A stretch of DNA of 33,184 nucleotides from GBS-DC sp964451985 (GTDB lineage Bacteria; Armatimonadota; Fimbriimonadia; Fimbriimonadales; GBS-DC): NCBI GenBank assembly GCA_964451985.1, contig CAYVKB010000022.1, positions 1 to 33,184 on the forward strand, written 5' to 3'. The notes under the pieces were generated by a model, which saw only the letters and a list, made by a program, of their open reading frames with translations, ran no database searches and had not been told where the DNA came from. This document shows, piece after piece, positions 7,916-15,707 of this stretch (the stretch's first letter is position 1; each line of letters opens with the position of its first letter). Position numbers and translations under genes: made by a program.

Positions 7916-7970
7916 ATTGTACCCAATCGCGAGAGGAAATTTGGCGTATCCCGTCAAACTGTTGTATACT
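7916..7970. promoter_or_regulatory. Divergent promoter region between rpmH and the metallopeptidase gene
   Basis: Toward the right, TTGGCG (7941-7946) and TATACT (7965-7970) are separated by 18 bp, a good sigma-70-type promoter for the gene at 7991. Toward the left, a -10-like TACAAT reads on the minus strand at 7916-7921, with no convincing -35, and could serve rpmH. No DnaA boxes are visible in 7892-7990. Confidence 0.55.
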
Positions 7971-7990
7971 TTCTGAAGGAGGTTTCTTCT

Positions 7991-10558
7991 ATGGTTAGGT
8001 TCCACAAGTTCTTGGTCTTGTTTTTAGTGGCAGGCTTCGCTTTATCTGCCTGGGCGCAGTCGCTCAACGCGTTGCAAACGCAAGCCGTTCTCACGCAGCA
8101 ACTCCAACGCGAATATCCGGGTGTGCTGGTCTATACCGAAGGCGACCAGGTGCGCCGTGTGTGGGGTAAACCGTTCGGCTACGGCAGTTCCGCCATCGAT
8201 TCCGCACAGGCGTTTGTGAACCGTTACGCCGAGCTGTTTGCGCCTGGCGCGAGCCAACTGGTACTGAACGGTATTCAAGATGTGATGCGCGGCAAGTTCA
8301 CCGCCGTCTACTTCCAGCAACAGGTGGATGGTATTCCTGTAGACAAGGGTGAATTGACGCTACTGGTACGCGAGGTGACAGGCTATCCACTCGTGCTGGC
8401 GAGCAACGCCGTACGGTTTGTGAACCCCGTCTCCACCACACCCAAGCTCTCGCCCGACGACGCAGTGCAAATCGTTGAGAAGCTCCGCACCGATTTGCAC
8501 GCCGACAGCAAGCCCGAACTCGTGATTTACCCGCATGAGGAGCATACGCGCGTCGCGTGGGCATTTTCCGTAGATAGGTTCTCGCTGGAGAAGCCCGAGC
8601 GGTATCGCGTGTTCGTAGATGCACACACGGGCGAGTTGCTGGAGTGGCGCTCGGAGATTTACTACAACGACATCACCGGGCAGGTGCGCGGCTACGTAAC
8701 GCCCGGCTTGCGTCCCGATACCACCGCCAACCCGCCTGTGCTTCGTGCCATCCCGAAGCTGCGTGTGAGCGTGGTGGGAGGCAACAGTATCTTCAGCGCA
8801 ATCGACGGACGATTTACTCTGTCTGCAGGCAACGTTAGTAGCGCAACCGTGCGTGCAGAACTGATTGGTACCGCTGTGCGCGTGAACGACCAAGCAGGCA
8901 GCACGATGGTGCTGGAGCAGACGGTCAACCCCCCTGCGTTTGTGGACTTCCTGTTCAACGCCACGCCCACTCAGTTCAACACGGCGCAGCTGAACGGGCT
9001 GATTCACACGCAAATCGTATACGATTTTGTGAAGTCTATCAACCCCAACTATCCGGGCGTGGACATCCAGATCCCGTGTAATGTGAACATCGCGAACTCC
9101 TGCAACGCTTTCTACAGCAACCGCACGATTAATTTCTATCAGGCGGGCGGCGGCTGTGTGAATACTTGCTACTCGACGGTCATCTACCACGAGTACGGGC
9201 ACTTCATTATCGCGATGGGGCATCCGAACGCCAGCGGCGACTATCATGAGGGCATCTCCGATGTCACAGCCGCGTTCCTGACGGTAGACCCCTGCTTAGG
9301 CATCGAGTTTCGCGGGGTGGGCACAGGGTGCATTCGCAACTGTGTGAACAGCCGTCAGCACCCCTGCTCGTCGCAGTCGCTGGGTGTGCATGCCTGCGGG
9401 CAGGTGATTAGCGGCGCGTTCTGGCAGACCTGGCTGGAGATGCGCAACCGCTACTCCAATAATCAGCAGTTCGCCCTCGATCGGGTGCGCGAATGGTATC
9501 TGAACAGTATCCTGATACGCCCGACGGGTATCTCTCCGCAGATTACTATCGATGTGCTGACCTTAGACGACAACGACGGCGACATTTACAACGGTACGCC
9601 GCACTATGTGCAGATAGCGACGGGCTTTGCGCGACACAACCTGCCCGCGCCACAGCTGGATTGGCTACGCATCGAGCCGCAGACGCTGCCGGATGCGGTC
9701 GTCGCGCCGGCGATTCCGGGCAGCCTCGCACAACCCCTGATGCGCTTTATCGTGCGCGTGAGCGACCTCACGGGGCAACGCGATATGAACGCCGTGTTCC
9801 TGCACTATCGTGTGAATCGAGGCGCGTGGCAGACCGTGCGCATGAACCGCGTGGGCAACGACCGAGCCTTTACAGCAGTTCCTGTGCCCCCGTGCGGCAG
9901 TAGCTTTGAGTACTACATCGAGGCACGCGACACCCAAGCCCGTTCGACCTTCTACCCGCGTGCGGGCGCAAATGCGCCCCTTAATACACTCGCAGCGACG
10001 AGTATGCAGGTCGTTCTCGAAGACACCTTTGAGACCAGCCTCGGCTGGAGCGTCCAGAACGACTCGTCGCTGACAGCAGGCGCGTGGACGCGCGGCGTAC
10101 CCCGCGGCACCTCTCTGAATGGACAACCTGCCAATCCTGGCAACGACTCGCCGGATCCAGGTGCCAACTGCGCCTTCACGGGGCAAGGGAGTCAAGGCGG
10201 TTCGGTCGGCGAAGCGGATGTGGACGGCGGTCCCACGCACCTCGTTTCGCCTGTGATTAACCTCGCAGGTGCGGACGCGATTATCGAGTACTACCGCTGG
10301 TTCTTTAACGGGACTGCGCTGAACGACGCTTTCTGGGTGGAGGTGTCCAACGACAACGGAGCCACATGGACACGCGTGGAGACGGTGACCTTCACTGGTA
10401 GCGAGAACCAGTGGGTACGCCGCAGCTTCCGAGTAGGCGACTATGTAGCGCCGACTGCCCAAGTGCGCGTCCGCTTTGGTACCAGCGACAACCCGAACGA
10501 CTCTATCGTAGAGGCGGGCGTCGATCACTTCGTGGTGCGGCGTATCGTCTGTCCGTGA
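7991..10558 (+). CDS. Secreted thermolysin-like zinc metallopeptidase with C-terminal beta domain
   Basis: An 855-residue exoprotein. The ATG at 7991 follows aaggagg by 8 nt and starts a signal peptide with likely cleavage after AWA (22). A fungalysin/thermolysin-type propeptide follows (about 24-215: YFQQQVDGIPVDKGELTL, YRVFVDAHTGELL). The catalytic part has HEYGH at 400-404, two zinc ligands plus the general-base Glu. HEGISD at 419-424 puts a likely third ligand at Glu420. This is gluzincin architecture, but the H404-to-E420 distance is shorter than in thermolysin. Many cysteines surround the site and suggest disulfides. Residues about 680-855 form a beta-rich region resembling MAM or jelly-roll modules of secreted proteases. 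Probably an extracellular protein-degrading enzyme; M4/M36-like, exact family uncertain. Confidence 0.88.
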   Translation: MVRFHKFLVLFLVAGFALSAWAQSLNALQTQAVLTQQLQREYPGVLVYTEGDQVRRVWGKPFGYGSSAIDSAQAFVNRYAELFAPGASQLVLNGIQDVMRGKFTAVYFQQQVDGIPVDKGELTLLVREVTGYPLVLASNAVRFVNPVSTTPKLSPDDAVQIVEKLRTDLHADSKPELVIYPHEEHTRVAWAFSVDRFSLEKPERYRVFVDAHTGELLEWRSEIYYNDITGQVRGYVTPGLRPDTTANPPVLRAIPKLRVSVVGGNSIFSAIDGRFTLSAGNVSSATVRAELIGTAVRVNDQAGSTMVLEQTVNPPAFVDFLFNATPTQFNTAQLNGLIHTQIVYDFVKSINPNYPGVDIQIPCNVNIANSCNAFYSNRTINFYQAGGGCVNTCYSTVIYHEYGHFIIAMGHPNASGDYHEGISDVTAAFLTVDPCLGIEFRGVGTGCIRNCVNSRQHPCSSQSLGVHACGQVISGAFWQTWLEMRNRYSNNQQFALDRVREWYLNSILIRPTGISPQITIDVLTLDDNDGDIYNGTPHYVQIATGFARHNLPAPQLDWLRIEPQTLPDAVVAPAIPGSLAQPLMRFIVRVSDLTGQRDMNAVFLHYRVNRGAWQTVRMNRVGNDRAFTAVPVPPCGSSFEYYIEARDTQARSTFYPRAGANAPLNTLAATSMQVVLEDTFETSLGWSVQNDSSLTAGAWTRGVPRGTSLNGQPANPGNDSPDPGANCAFTGQGSQGGSVGEADVDGGPTHLVSPVINLAGADAIIEYYRWFFNGTALNDAFWVEVSNDNGATWTRVETVTFTGSENQWVRRSFRVGDYVAPTAQVRVRFGTSDNPNDSIVEAGVDHFVVRRIVCP

Positions 10559-10560
10559 GG

Positions 10561-10614
10561 CAGATGAGATTCCTAACTCGCTCGGAATGACAGTTGTTTC
10601 TTCATTCCGAGCGA
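10561..10614. repeat. Interspersed palindrome at a convergent gene junction
   Basis: A perfect 13-bp inverted repeat, tcgctcggaatga (10578-10590) and tcattccgagcga (10602-10614), has an 11-nt loop. It is preceded by cagatgagattcct (10561-10574), a 14-mer that recurs at 31343-31356. It lies between two convergent genes, so it may also help terminate transcription. Confidence 0.65.
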
Positions 10615-10650
10615 AGATGAGGGACCTGAGATAGCGCACGCCCTAAGCTT

Positions 10651-10677
10651 GTAGGAGCGGTTGTAAACCGCTCCTAC
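10651..10677. terminator. Palindrome overlapping the oxidoreductase stop codon; likely bidirectional terminator
   Basis: The arms gtaggagcggtt (10651-10662) and aaccgctcctac (10666-10677) are perfectly complementary around a 3-nt loop. The right arm contains the stop codon of the minus-strand oxidoreductase (10674-10676). No T-run follows on either side, so termination is inferred from the position between convergent genes. Confidence 0.6.
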
Positions 10678-11642
10678 ACTGCTTTCGCCTGTTCCACAAT
10701 CCGCTGAGCAATCAGCGCGATTTCGGGGTTCAGCACGCCTTCGGGTTGTGCGCCGGTGTGGAGGCAGTTCAGGAAATATTCGGGGGCGTTGCGTGCGCCT
10801 TGGGGCATGGGGGTGGGTTCTTCGAAAGACACCTCTGTGCCGCGCCTGTGGATGCGTAGTTTGCCGTCCACCACACCTGCGGTCGCTTCGGTGCCGTACA
10901 CGATGGGGTTGGGCGCGCCGTCGGAGCCGATTTGTGACCATGTGGCTTCCAACACGGCAATCGCCTTTGGATAGCGCGCGATGACGATAGCATTATCGTC
11001 GGCGATGGGGTAGTCTTTGGTTAGGTTGCCGCGCGTTGCCAGTACGGTTTCAGGTTCGCCCAGTAGATACGCGCTCATCACTGCGCCGTAGCAGGCGAAA
11101 TCGGCTAATGCGCCCGCGCCGTTCAGGTTCTCGTCGTACAGCCAAGCCACAAAGTACGGGTCGCAACCGATTTCGCGTGGTCCGGCGTGCCCTGCACGGA
11201 ACCGAAACTCGAAGATTGCGCCGAAGTCGCCCCGCTTGGCGCGCTCCAGCAGGGTCTGAAGGGCGGGATTCCAGCGCGTGGGCCAGTTAATCATCAGCAG
11301 TCGGTTCGCGCTGCGGGCGGCTTGCAGCATCCGTTCGGCGTCGGCGAGGTCAGCCGCCATCGGCTTCTCTACCATCACATGCGCGCCGTACCTGAGTGCT
11401 TCGATCGCGATTTCCGCGCTGGTGCGGTTGTCGGCACACGCCAGCACAACGTCAGGCTGCTCGGATTCCAGCATCGCGCGCCAGTCGGTGTAGGCGCGTT
11501 GGAATCGGCTCTGGGCGCGTTCCAACAGGGGTGTGGCGTCGGCGACGGCGGTCAGCTCCACCTCCGGCTGCGCTGCCCACTGCTCCAGCAAGCCCCACAC
11601 ATGCCCGTGCGTTAGCCCTGCAACCGCTAGCTTAATTCTCAT
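10674..11642 (-). CDS. Gfo/Idh/MocA-family NAD(P)-dependent oxidoreductase
   Basis: A 322-residue protein with an N-terminal Rossmann fold (VAVAD-type strand, nucleotide loop GLTHGH at 9-14) and the family EKP motif at 92-94. The C-terminal alpha/beta domain starts near 125. These enzymes oxidise or reduce sugars, inositols or related polyols using NAD(P). The catalytic region usually reads GGG-L-D-G-H. Here it is NGAGALADFACYGAVM, with no histidine at the usual place, so activity or substrate may differ. It starts 19 bp after the ACT-domain gene and may be cotranscribed with the pilus operon. The stop lies inside a palindrome. Confidence 0.9.
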   Translation of the reverse strand: MRIKLAVAGLTHGHVWGLLEQWAAQPEVELTAVADATPLLERAQSRFQRAYTDWRAMLESEQPDVVLACADNRTSAEIAIEALRYGAHVMVEKPMAADLADAERMLQAARSANRLLMINWPTRWNPALQTLLERAKRGDFGAIFEFRFRAGHAGPREIGCDPYFVAWLYDENLNGAGALADFACYGAVMSAYLLGEPETVLATRGNLTKDYPIADDNAIVIARYPKAIAVLEATWSQIGSDGAPNPIVYGTEATAGVVDGKLRIHRRGTEVSFEEPTPMPQGARNAPEYFLNCLHTGAQPEGVLNPEIALIAQRIVEQAKAV

Positions 11643-11661
11643 AGCGTTCTCCTTCGGTCAA

Positions 11662-12177
11662 TCATACATTCTGCACGCTCGGCTTGGTTAGCCCGAACGC
11701 TGCGCTTAGTTTCTCCACGACTTCAGGAGCGCGTTCGGCTTCGATGAGGCATGTGATACGGTTGTGCGCGTCGCTCATCTGCTCAATCGCCACACCCGCC
11801 TCGTACAGCACTTCCGCGACAGTGGCGAACACACCGTGCAGCTCGCGCATGTTCTGAGCGAAGATGGAGACCATCACACGGCGGGGTTTCACCGAGACAC
11901 GAAATCCTTCGGCTTCCAGCAGCGCACAGGCGCATTCGGCGACTTCGGCATTCACGCCGAAACTCAGCCCTGCGCGCTGCAACTTAATCAGAAAGATGGG
12001 AATCTCCGCCTCGCGCAGCAGGTTCAAGATTCGTTGGCGTTGCACCGTGAGGCTCTCCGCTTGGGGCGCGCGCACGAACAGATAGGTTACTTCTGCCGAG
12101 ACGGTAATCGCGCTCACGCCGCGCTCGCGTTCGAAACTTACACGCTCGCCCTGAACAATCGCCCAGCCCTCCTGCAT
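11662..12177 (-). CDS. Tandem ACT-domain protein, aspartokinase-C-terminus-like
   Basis: 171 residues that appear to be two ACT domains (about 25-95 and 100-165) with no catalytic domain. The second has the aspartokinase-like pattern of a loop, helix (GVFATVAEVLYEAGVAIEQMS), strand (NRITCLIEA) and a terminal AFGL. ACT domains bind amino acids and regulate partners, so a sensing role is plausible but unproven. The ATG at 12177 is chosen because the longer frame extends backwards through the prepilin-peptidase gene. It begins 16 bp after the pilD stop with only a weak Shine-Dalgarno, so it is probably read with the pilus operon. Confidence 0.8.
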   Translation of the reverse strand: MQEGWAIVQGERVSFERERGVSAITVSAEVTYLFVRAPQAESLTVQRQRILNLLREAEIPIFLIKLQRAGLSFGVNAEVAECACALLEAEGFRVSVKPRRVMVSIFAQNMRELHGVFATVAEVLYEAGVAIEQMSDAHNRITCLIEAERAPEVVEKLSAAFGLTKPSVQNV

Positions 12178-12193
12178 CGTGAGGGAAGTATAC

Positions 12194-13234
12194 CTAAAAC
12201 CCCGCCCACTCGAAGTACGCTTGTATCCAGCCCGATAGCGCACCCCCAAAGAGCATGGTGACCAGCGCACCCACCGCCAGAAACGGACCGAACGGCAACA
12301 TTGTGGGCGTCTCTTCAAAGGTGTCGTCGGCAAGTTCTTCTTCGGGTTGACCAAGCGAGGCGTACACGCGCTGCTGCACACGGCGGGGCAGCAAAGTAAT
12401 CAGCGCGTCCACCCAAAGCGTGTAGAGCGCACACCAGAGCAGAAGACTGCCCATCGGTTCAGGGGGCAAAGGTTCGCCCATATCATCCTTGTCTTCAGCG
12501 TGATGGGCAGCGCTGGCTTGGCGGGCGCGCCAGAGCGTCCACAAGCCCCCCAGAATCGCCCCCGCCGCGATGGAGATGGCGAACGCGGTCAGCATGCCGG
12601 GCGCAAGCAACAGCGCGCCCATCCCACGCACGAGCTTGATATCGCCGTGTCCCATCGCATCCTTGCGAAAGGCAATCCGCCCCAGAATCGCAATTAGGCT
12701 AAACAGCCCTGCCCCAATGAGTGCGCCTAGCGCGGCGTTGCGCAGGCTCAACACACCCAGCGACGCCCAGTTCCAGTCGGTCGGCATACCTGCCAGCAAG
12801 CCTGCATGCAACAGCCCCAAAATCAGCAACGCCACATTCAACTCGTCGGGAATGATATAGTGCTGCAAATCGATGAAAAAGATGGCAATTAAGACCGACG
12901 CCGACAGTGCATAGAACACGAACCGCAGGGGCGATTCGCCCACAATCAGCCACTGATACCACAGCCAAGCCCACACGCCCGCGTTCCACAACTCCACCAG
13001 AAAGTAGCGCAGGGGGATCCGCGTGCGGCAGTAGCGACACTTGCCTGCTTGAAACAGATAGCTCAGCAGCGGGAATAAATCCAGCAGTCCCAACCGATGT
13101 CCACAGGCGGGGCAGTGCGATGGCGGGAATACGATCGAAAGGTTTCGGGGCAAGCGGTAGATTAGCACATTCAAGAAGCTGCCTACCGCTGCCCCGAACG
13201 CCACACCGAAAACGATGCTCCACGCAGGAAGCAT
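12194..13234 (-). CDS. pilD: Prepilin peptidase/N-methyltransferase PilD with inserted segment
   Basis: A polytopic inner-membrane aspartyl peptidase that removes prepilin leader peptides and methylates the new N-terminus. Hallmarks are the N-terminal GSFLNVLIYRLP segment, two CxxC pairs (C41/C44, C66/C69) of the cytoplasmic methylase domain, and catalytic aspartates D122 (FFIDLQHYIIPD) and D198 (GHGDIKL). The usual C-terminal LPFGPFLAVGAL is at 313-324. Between the peptidase core and this end (about 239-310) lies an extra charged stretch plus one added hydrophobic segment, making the protein 346 residues long rather than about 260. The start overlaps the pilC stop by one base (TAATG). Confidence 0.95.
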   Translation of the reverse strand: MLPAWSIVFGVAFGAAVGSFLNVLIYRLPRNLSIVFPPSHCPACGHRLGLLDLFPLLSYLFQAGKCRYCRTRIPLRYFLVELWNAGVWAWLWYQWLIVGESPLRFVFYALSASVLIAIFFIDLQHYIIPDELNVALLILGLLHAGLLAGMPTDWNWASLGVLSLRNAALGALIGAGLFSLIAILGRIAFRKDAMGHGDIKLVRGMGALLLAPGMLTAFAISIAAGAILGGLWTLWRARQASAAHHAEDKDDMGEPLPPEPMGSLLLWCALYTLWVDALITLLPRRVQQRVYASLGQPEEELADDTFEETPTMLPFGPFLAVGALVTMLFGGALSGWIQAYFEWAGF

Positions 13235-14454
13235 TAACTCTGGTTCTGGCTGAGGTTCGAGATCACCTCAATCATCGGCAGGAACATCGCAATCACGATG
13301 AAGCCGACGATGAAGCCCAGCAGCACAATCATCACCGGTTCAATCGCCGCTGTGAGACTGGCGATTGTCATCTCCACCTCGTTCTCGTAGAAGTCGGCGA
13401 TTTTGTTCAGCATGTGGTCGAGCGAACCTGACTCCTCGCCTACGCTAACCATATGCACTACCATCGGCGGGAACATCTTGCTGCGCTGAAGCGGGTCGGC
13501 GATTTTCTCTCCTTCTCGGATACGCGAGCGGGATTCGATTACTGCGTCCGATACGACCGAGTTGCCCACCACGCCCGCGACGGTCTCCATCGCCTGCAGA
13601 ATCGGCACGCCCGATGCCAGTAGTGTGCCCATCGTGCGGCTGAAACGCGCCATCACGATTTTGTGGTGCAGCGGTCCGAACACAGGAATACGCAGCTTCA
13701 CCCTATCGGCGACGCGCCTGCCCACGCGCGTACTCACGAACAGCTTGTACGCGATGAGAATCACGATTACCGAGATGACCACCACATACCAGCGTTGCGT
13801 AAAGAGCGCGCTGAGGTCAATCAGGAACTGCGTCATCGCAGGCATCTCCTTGATACCGAGTTCCTTGAACAGGTCGGCGAACTGCGGCACAAGCCACGTC
13901 ACAAGGAAAATCACAATACCAATCGCCGCGAGCAACACGATAACGGGGTAGGTGAGCGCGGAGCGGATTTTGCGTCGCAGCTCCACATCCTTTTCCAAGA
14001 AGCCCGCGATGCGTTGGAGCGACTCCTCCAGCACGCCGCCGACCTCACCTGCGCGAATCAGACCGATAATCAGCTGGCTGAACGCTTTCGGGTGGCGTGC
14101 CATCGAGCGGGAGAGGCTCTCACCCGATTCGACGCGGGCGGAGAGGTCCATCAGGATTTTGCGCAGGCGAGCGTTGTTCGTTTGCGCCTGCAACACATCC
14201 AAACAGCGAATCAGCGACACGCCAGCGTCCAGCATCGTGGAGAACTGACGTGAGAAGATAGCAAGGTCGCTCAGTTTTACGCGCCCGTAGCCGCCGGCGG
14301 GCACGCGCGGCGCTTTGCGGTCTTCGGTAACCTCCAGCACCTGCAGCCCTTCCGCCTGAAGCCGTTTTTTGAGTTCTTCGGCGTTGGGCGCTTCGACCTT
14401 GCCCTGTCGGGTTTGCCCGTTAGCGTCTCGAATCGTATAGTTGAAGTACGGCAT
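13234..14454 (-). CDS. pilC: Type IV pilus inner-membrane platform protein PilC
   Basis: 406 residues, a GspF/PilC family platform that connects PilB and PilT to pilin polymerisation. The N-terminal domain (about 1-60, YTIRDANGQTRQGKVEA) is followed by two T2SSF domains (about 70-195 and 270-395), each with charged helices before membrane segments (VIVLLAAIGIVIFLVTWLVP, WYVVVISVIVILIAY, MIVLLGFIVGFIVIAMFLP). The start follows aggagg by 10 nt, and that Shine-Dalgarno overlaps the pilT stop codon. Third gene of pilB-pilT-pilC-pilD. Confidence 0.96.
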   Translation of the reverse strand: MPYFNYTIRDANGQTRQGKVEAPNAEELKKRLQAEGLQVLEVTEDRKAPRVPAGGYGRVKLSDLAIFSRQFSTMLDAGVSLIRCLDVLQAQTNNARLRKILMDLSARVESGESLSRSMARHPKAFSQLIIGLIRAGEVGGVLEESLQRIAGFLEKDVELRRKIRSALTYPVIVLLAAIGIVIFLVTWLVPQFADLFKELGIKEMPAMTQFLIDLSALFTQRWYVVVISVIVILIAYKLFVSTRVGRRVADRVKLRIPVFGPLHHKIVMARFSRTMGTLLASGVPILQAMETVAGVVGNSVVSDAVIESRSRIREGEKIADPLQRSKMFPPMVVHMVSVGEESGSLDHMLNKIADFYENEVEMTIASLTAAIEPVMIVLLGFIVGFIVIAMFLPMIEVISNLSQNQS

Positions 14455-14469
14455 CGTCGGCTTGCCTCC

Positions 14470-15684
14470 TTAGCGTCCGCGCGGGGGCGGCGTGGTTCCC
14501 GAAGTGCCCGGCATCCCACCCGGCGCAATCATCTTGCGCAGCTCGTCGGGGTTAATCGCCCGCGACATCGCCTCTTCGTAGGTCACCCAGCCCTTCACGT
14601 ACAGGTCGCGCAGCGACTGATCCATCGTCTGCATGCCCATCTGTCCGCTGGTCTGAATCATGGTGTGGATCTGGTGAGTCTTGTTCTCGCGGATGAGGTT
14701 GCGGATTGCGGGCGTCGCAATCATCACTTCCACCGCGGGCACGCGCCCAGGCTGACCCGCGCGAGGCAGCAGCTGCTGACTAATAATCGCCTGCAAGTTG
14801 TTCGCAAGCTGAATGCGAATCTGCTCCTGCTGACCCGGCGGGAACACGTCCACGATACGGTCAATCGACTCGGCAGCGTTGTTCGTGTGGAGTGTGGCGA
14901 ACACCAAGTGTCCCGTCTCGGCGGCGGTGATGGCGAGCTGAATCGTCTCCAAATCGCGCATCTCGCCGACCAGAATCACGTCGGGGTCCTCACGCAACGC
15001 CGAGCGGAGCGCAGCCGCGAACGACTTGGTGTCCTGCCCCAACTCGCGCTGATTGATGATGCTGGACTTGTGCTGGTGGAGGTACTCAATCGGATCTTCA
15101 ACAGTAATGATATGCACGCTGCGCTCGGTGTTGATTTGGTTAATCATCGCCGCGAGCGAGGTGGACTTACCCGACCCTGTGGGACCTGTCACCAGGATCA
15201 GTCCGCGCGGGCGGCGTGTGAGTTCTTCCAGCACGGGTGGCAGGTTCAAGTCGCGCACAGTAGGCACGCGGGCGGGAATCAAGCGGAATGCCGCCGCCAC
15301 TGCGCCCTTGTCCTTATACACATTCACACGGAACCGCGCGATTTTGTGCAGGCTGTAGGAGAAGTCCAGTTCGTAGTTCGTTTCGAACTTTTGGATCTGT
15401 TCGTCGGTAAGGATTTCGTACATCATTCGCTGCGTCTGGGTGGGCTGCGCTTTTTCGTAATTGAGTCGCAGCAGTTGCCCGTCGACTCGAATCACAGGTT
15501 CTACGAACGGGCACAGGTGCAAGTCGGACGCGCCCTTCTCGGTTACGATTTGCAACAGTTCGTCGATATGGGCGTCCTCGAGGCTGCGCGGCTGCGCTAC
15601 GGCGGGCTGCGTCGCAGTTGGCGTCGCAACGCCACCTGCCGGCATGCTCGGCATCGCTACGGTTGGCGTTTGGTTCATATTCAT
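14470..15684 (-). CDS. pilT: Type IV pilus retraction ATPase PilT
   Basis: A hexameric ATPase that depolymerises pili and powers twitching motility. Its 404 residues include the Walker A GPTGSGKS at 167-174, the Asp box (HIITVEDPIEY), Walker B-type VILVGEMRD, the His box TGHLVFATLHTN and the PilT-specific AIRNLIRE at 326-333, which separates it from PilB. Residues 1-35 form a Pro/Ala/Thr-rich extension before the usual N-terminal PAS-like domain. The start is preceded by ggaggt at a rather long spacing of about 12 nt. It lies 23 bp after pilB. Confidence 0.96.
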   Translation of the reverse strand: MNMNQTPTVAMPSMPAGGVATPTATQPAVAQPRSLEDAHIDELLQIVTEKGASDLHLCPFVEPVIRVDGQLLRLNYEKAQPTQTQRMMYEILTDEQIQKFETNYELDFSYSLHKIARFRVNVYKDKGAVAAAFRLIPARVPTVRDLNLPPVLEELTRRPRGLILVTGPTGSGKSTSLAAMINQINTERSVHIITVEDPIEYLHQHKSSIINQRELGQDTKSFAAALRSALREDPDVILVGEMRDLETIQLAITAAETGHLVFATLHTNNAAESIDRIVDVFPPGQQEQIRIQLANNLQAIISQQLLPRAGQPGRVPAVEVMIATPAIRNLIRENKTHQIHTMIQTSGQMGMQTMDQSLRDLYVKGWVTYEEAMSRAINPDELRKMIAPGGMPGTSGTTPPPRGR

Positions 15685-15707
15685 GGTTTAGTGAGACCTC
15701 CTCAGTA

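Noticed and set aside
7892..7990. Possible replication origin next to rpmH
   Set aside because: No DnaA-box cluster or AT-rich unwinding element is visible and dnaA is absent. The interval fits two divergent promoters.
7844..7990. Longer N-terminus for the metallopeptidase starting at 7844
   Set aside because: It would overlap rpmH and run through the promoter. The start at 7991 has a strong Shine-Dalgarno and a signal peptide.
8360..9247. 295-codon open frame opposite the metallopeptidase (and a similar one at 9665-10639)
   Set aside because: Both mirror codon bias of the real gene and show no protein-like features.
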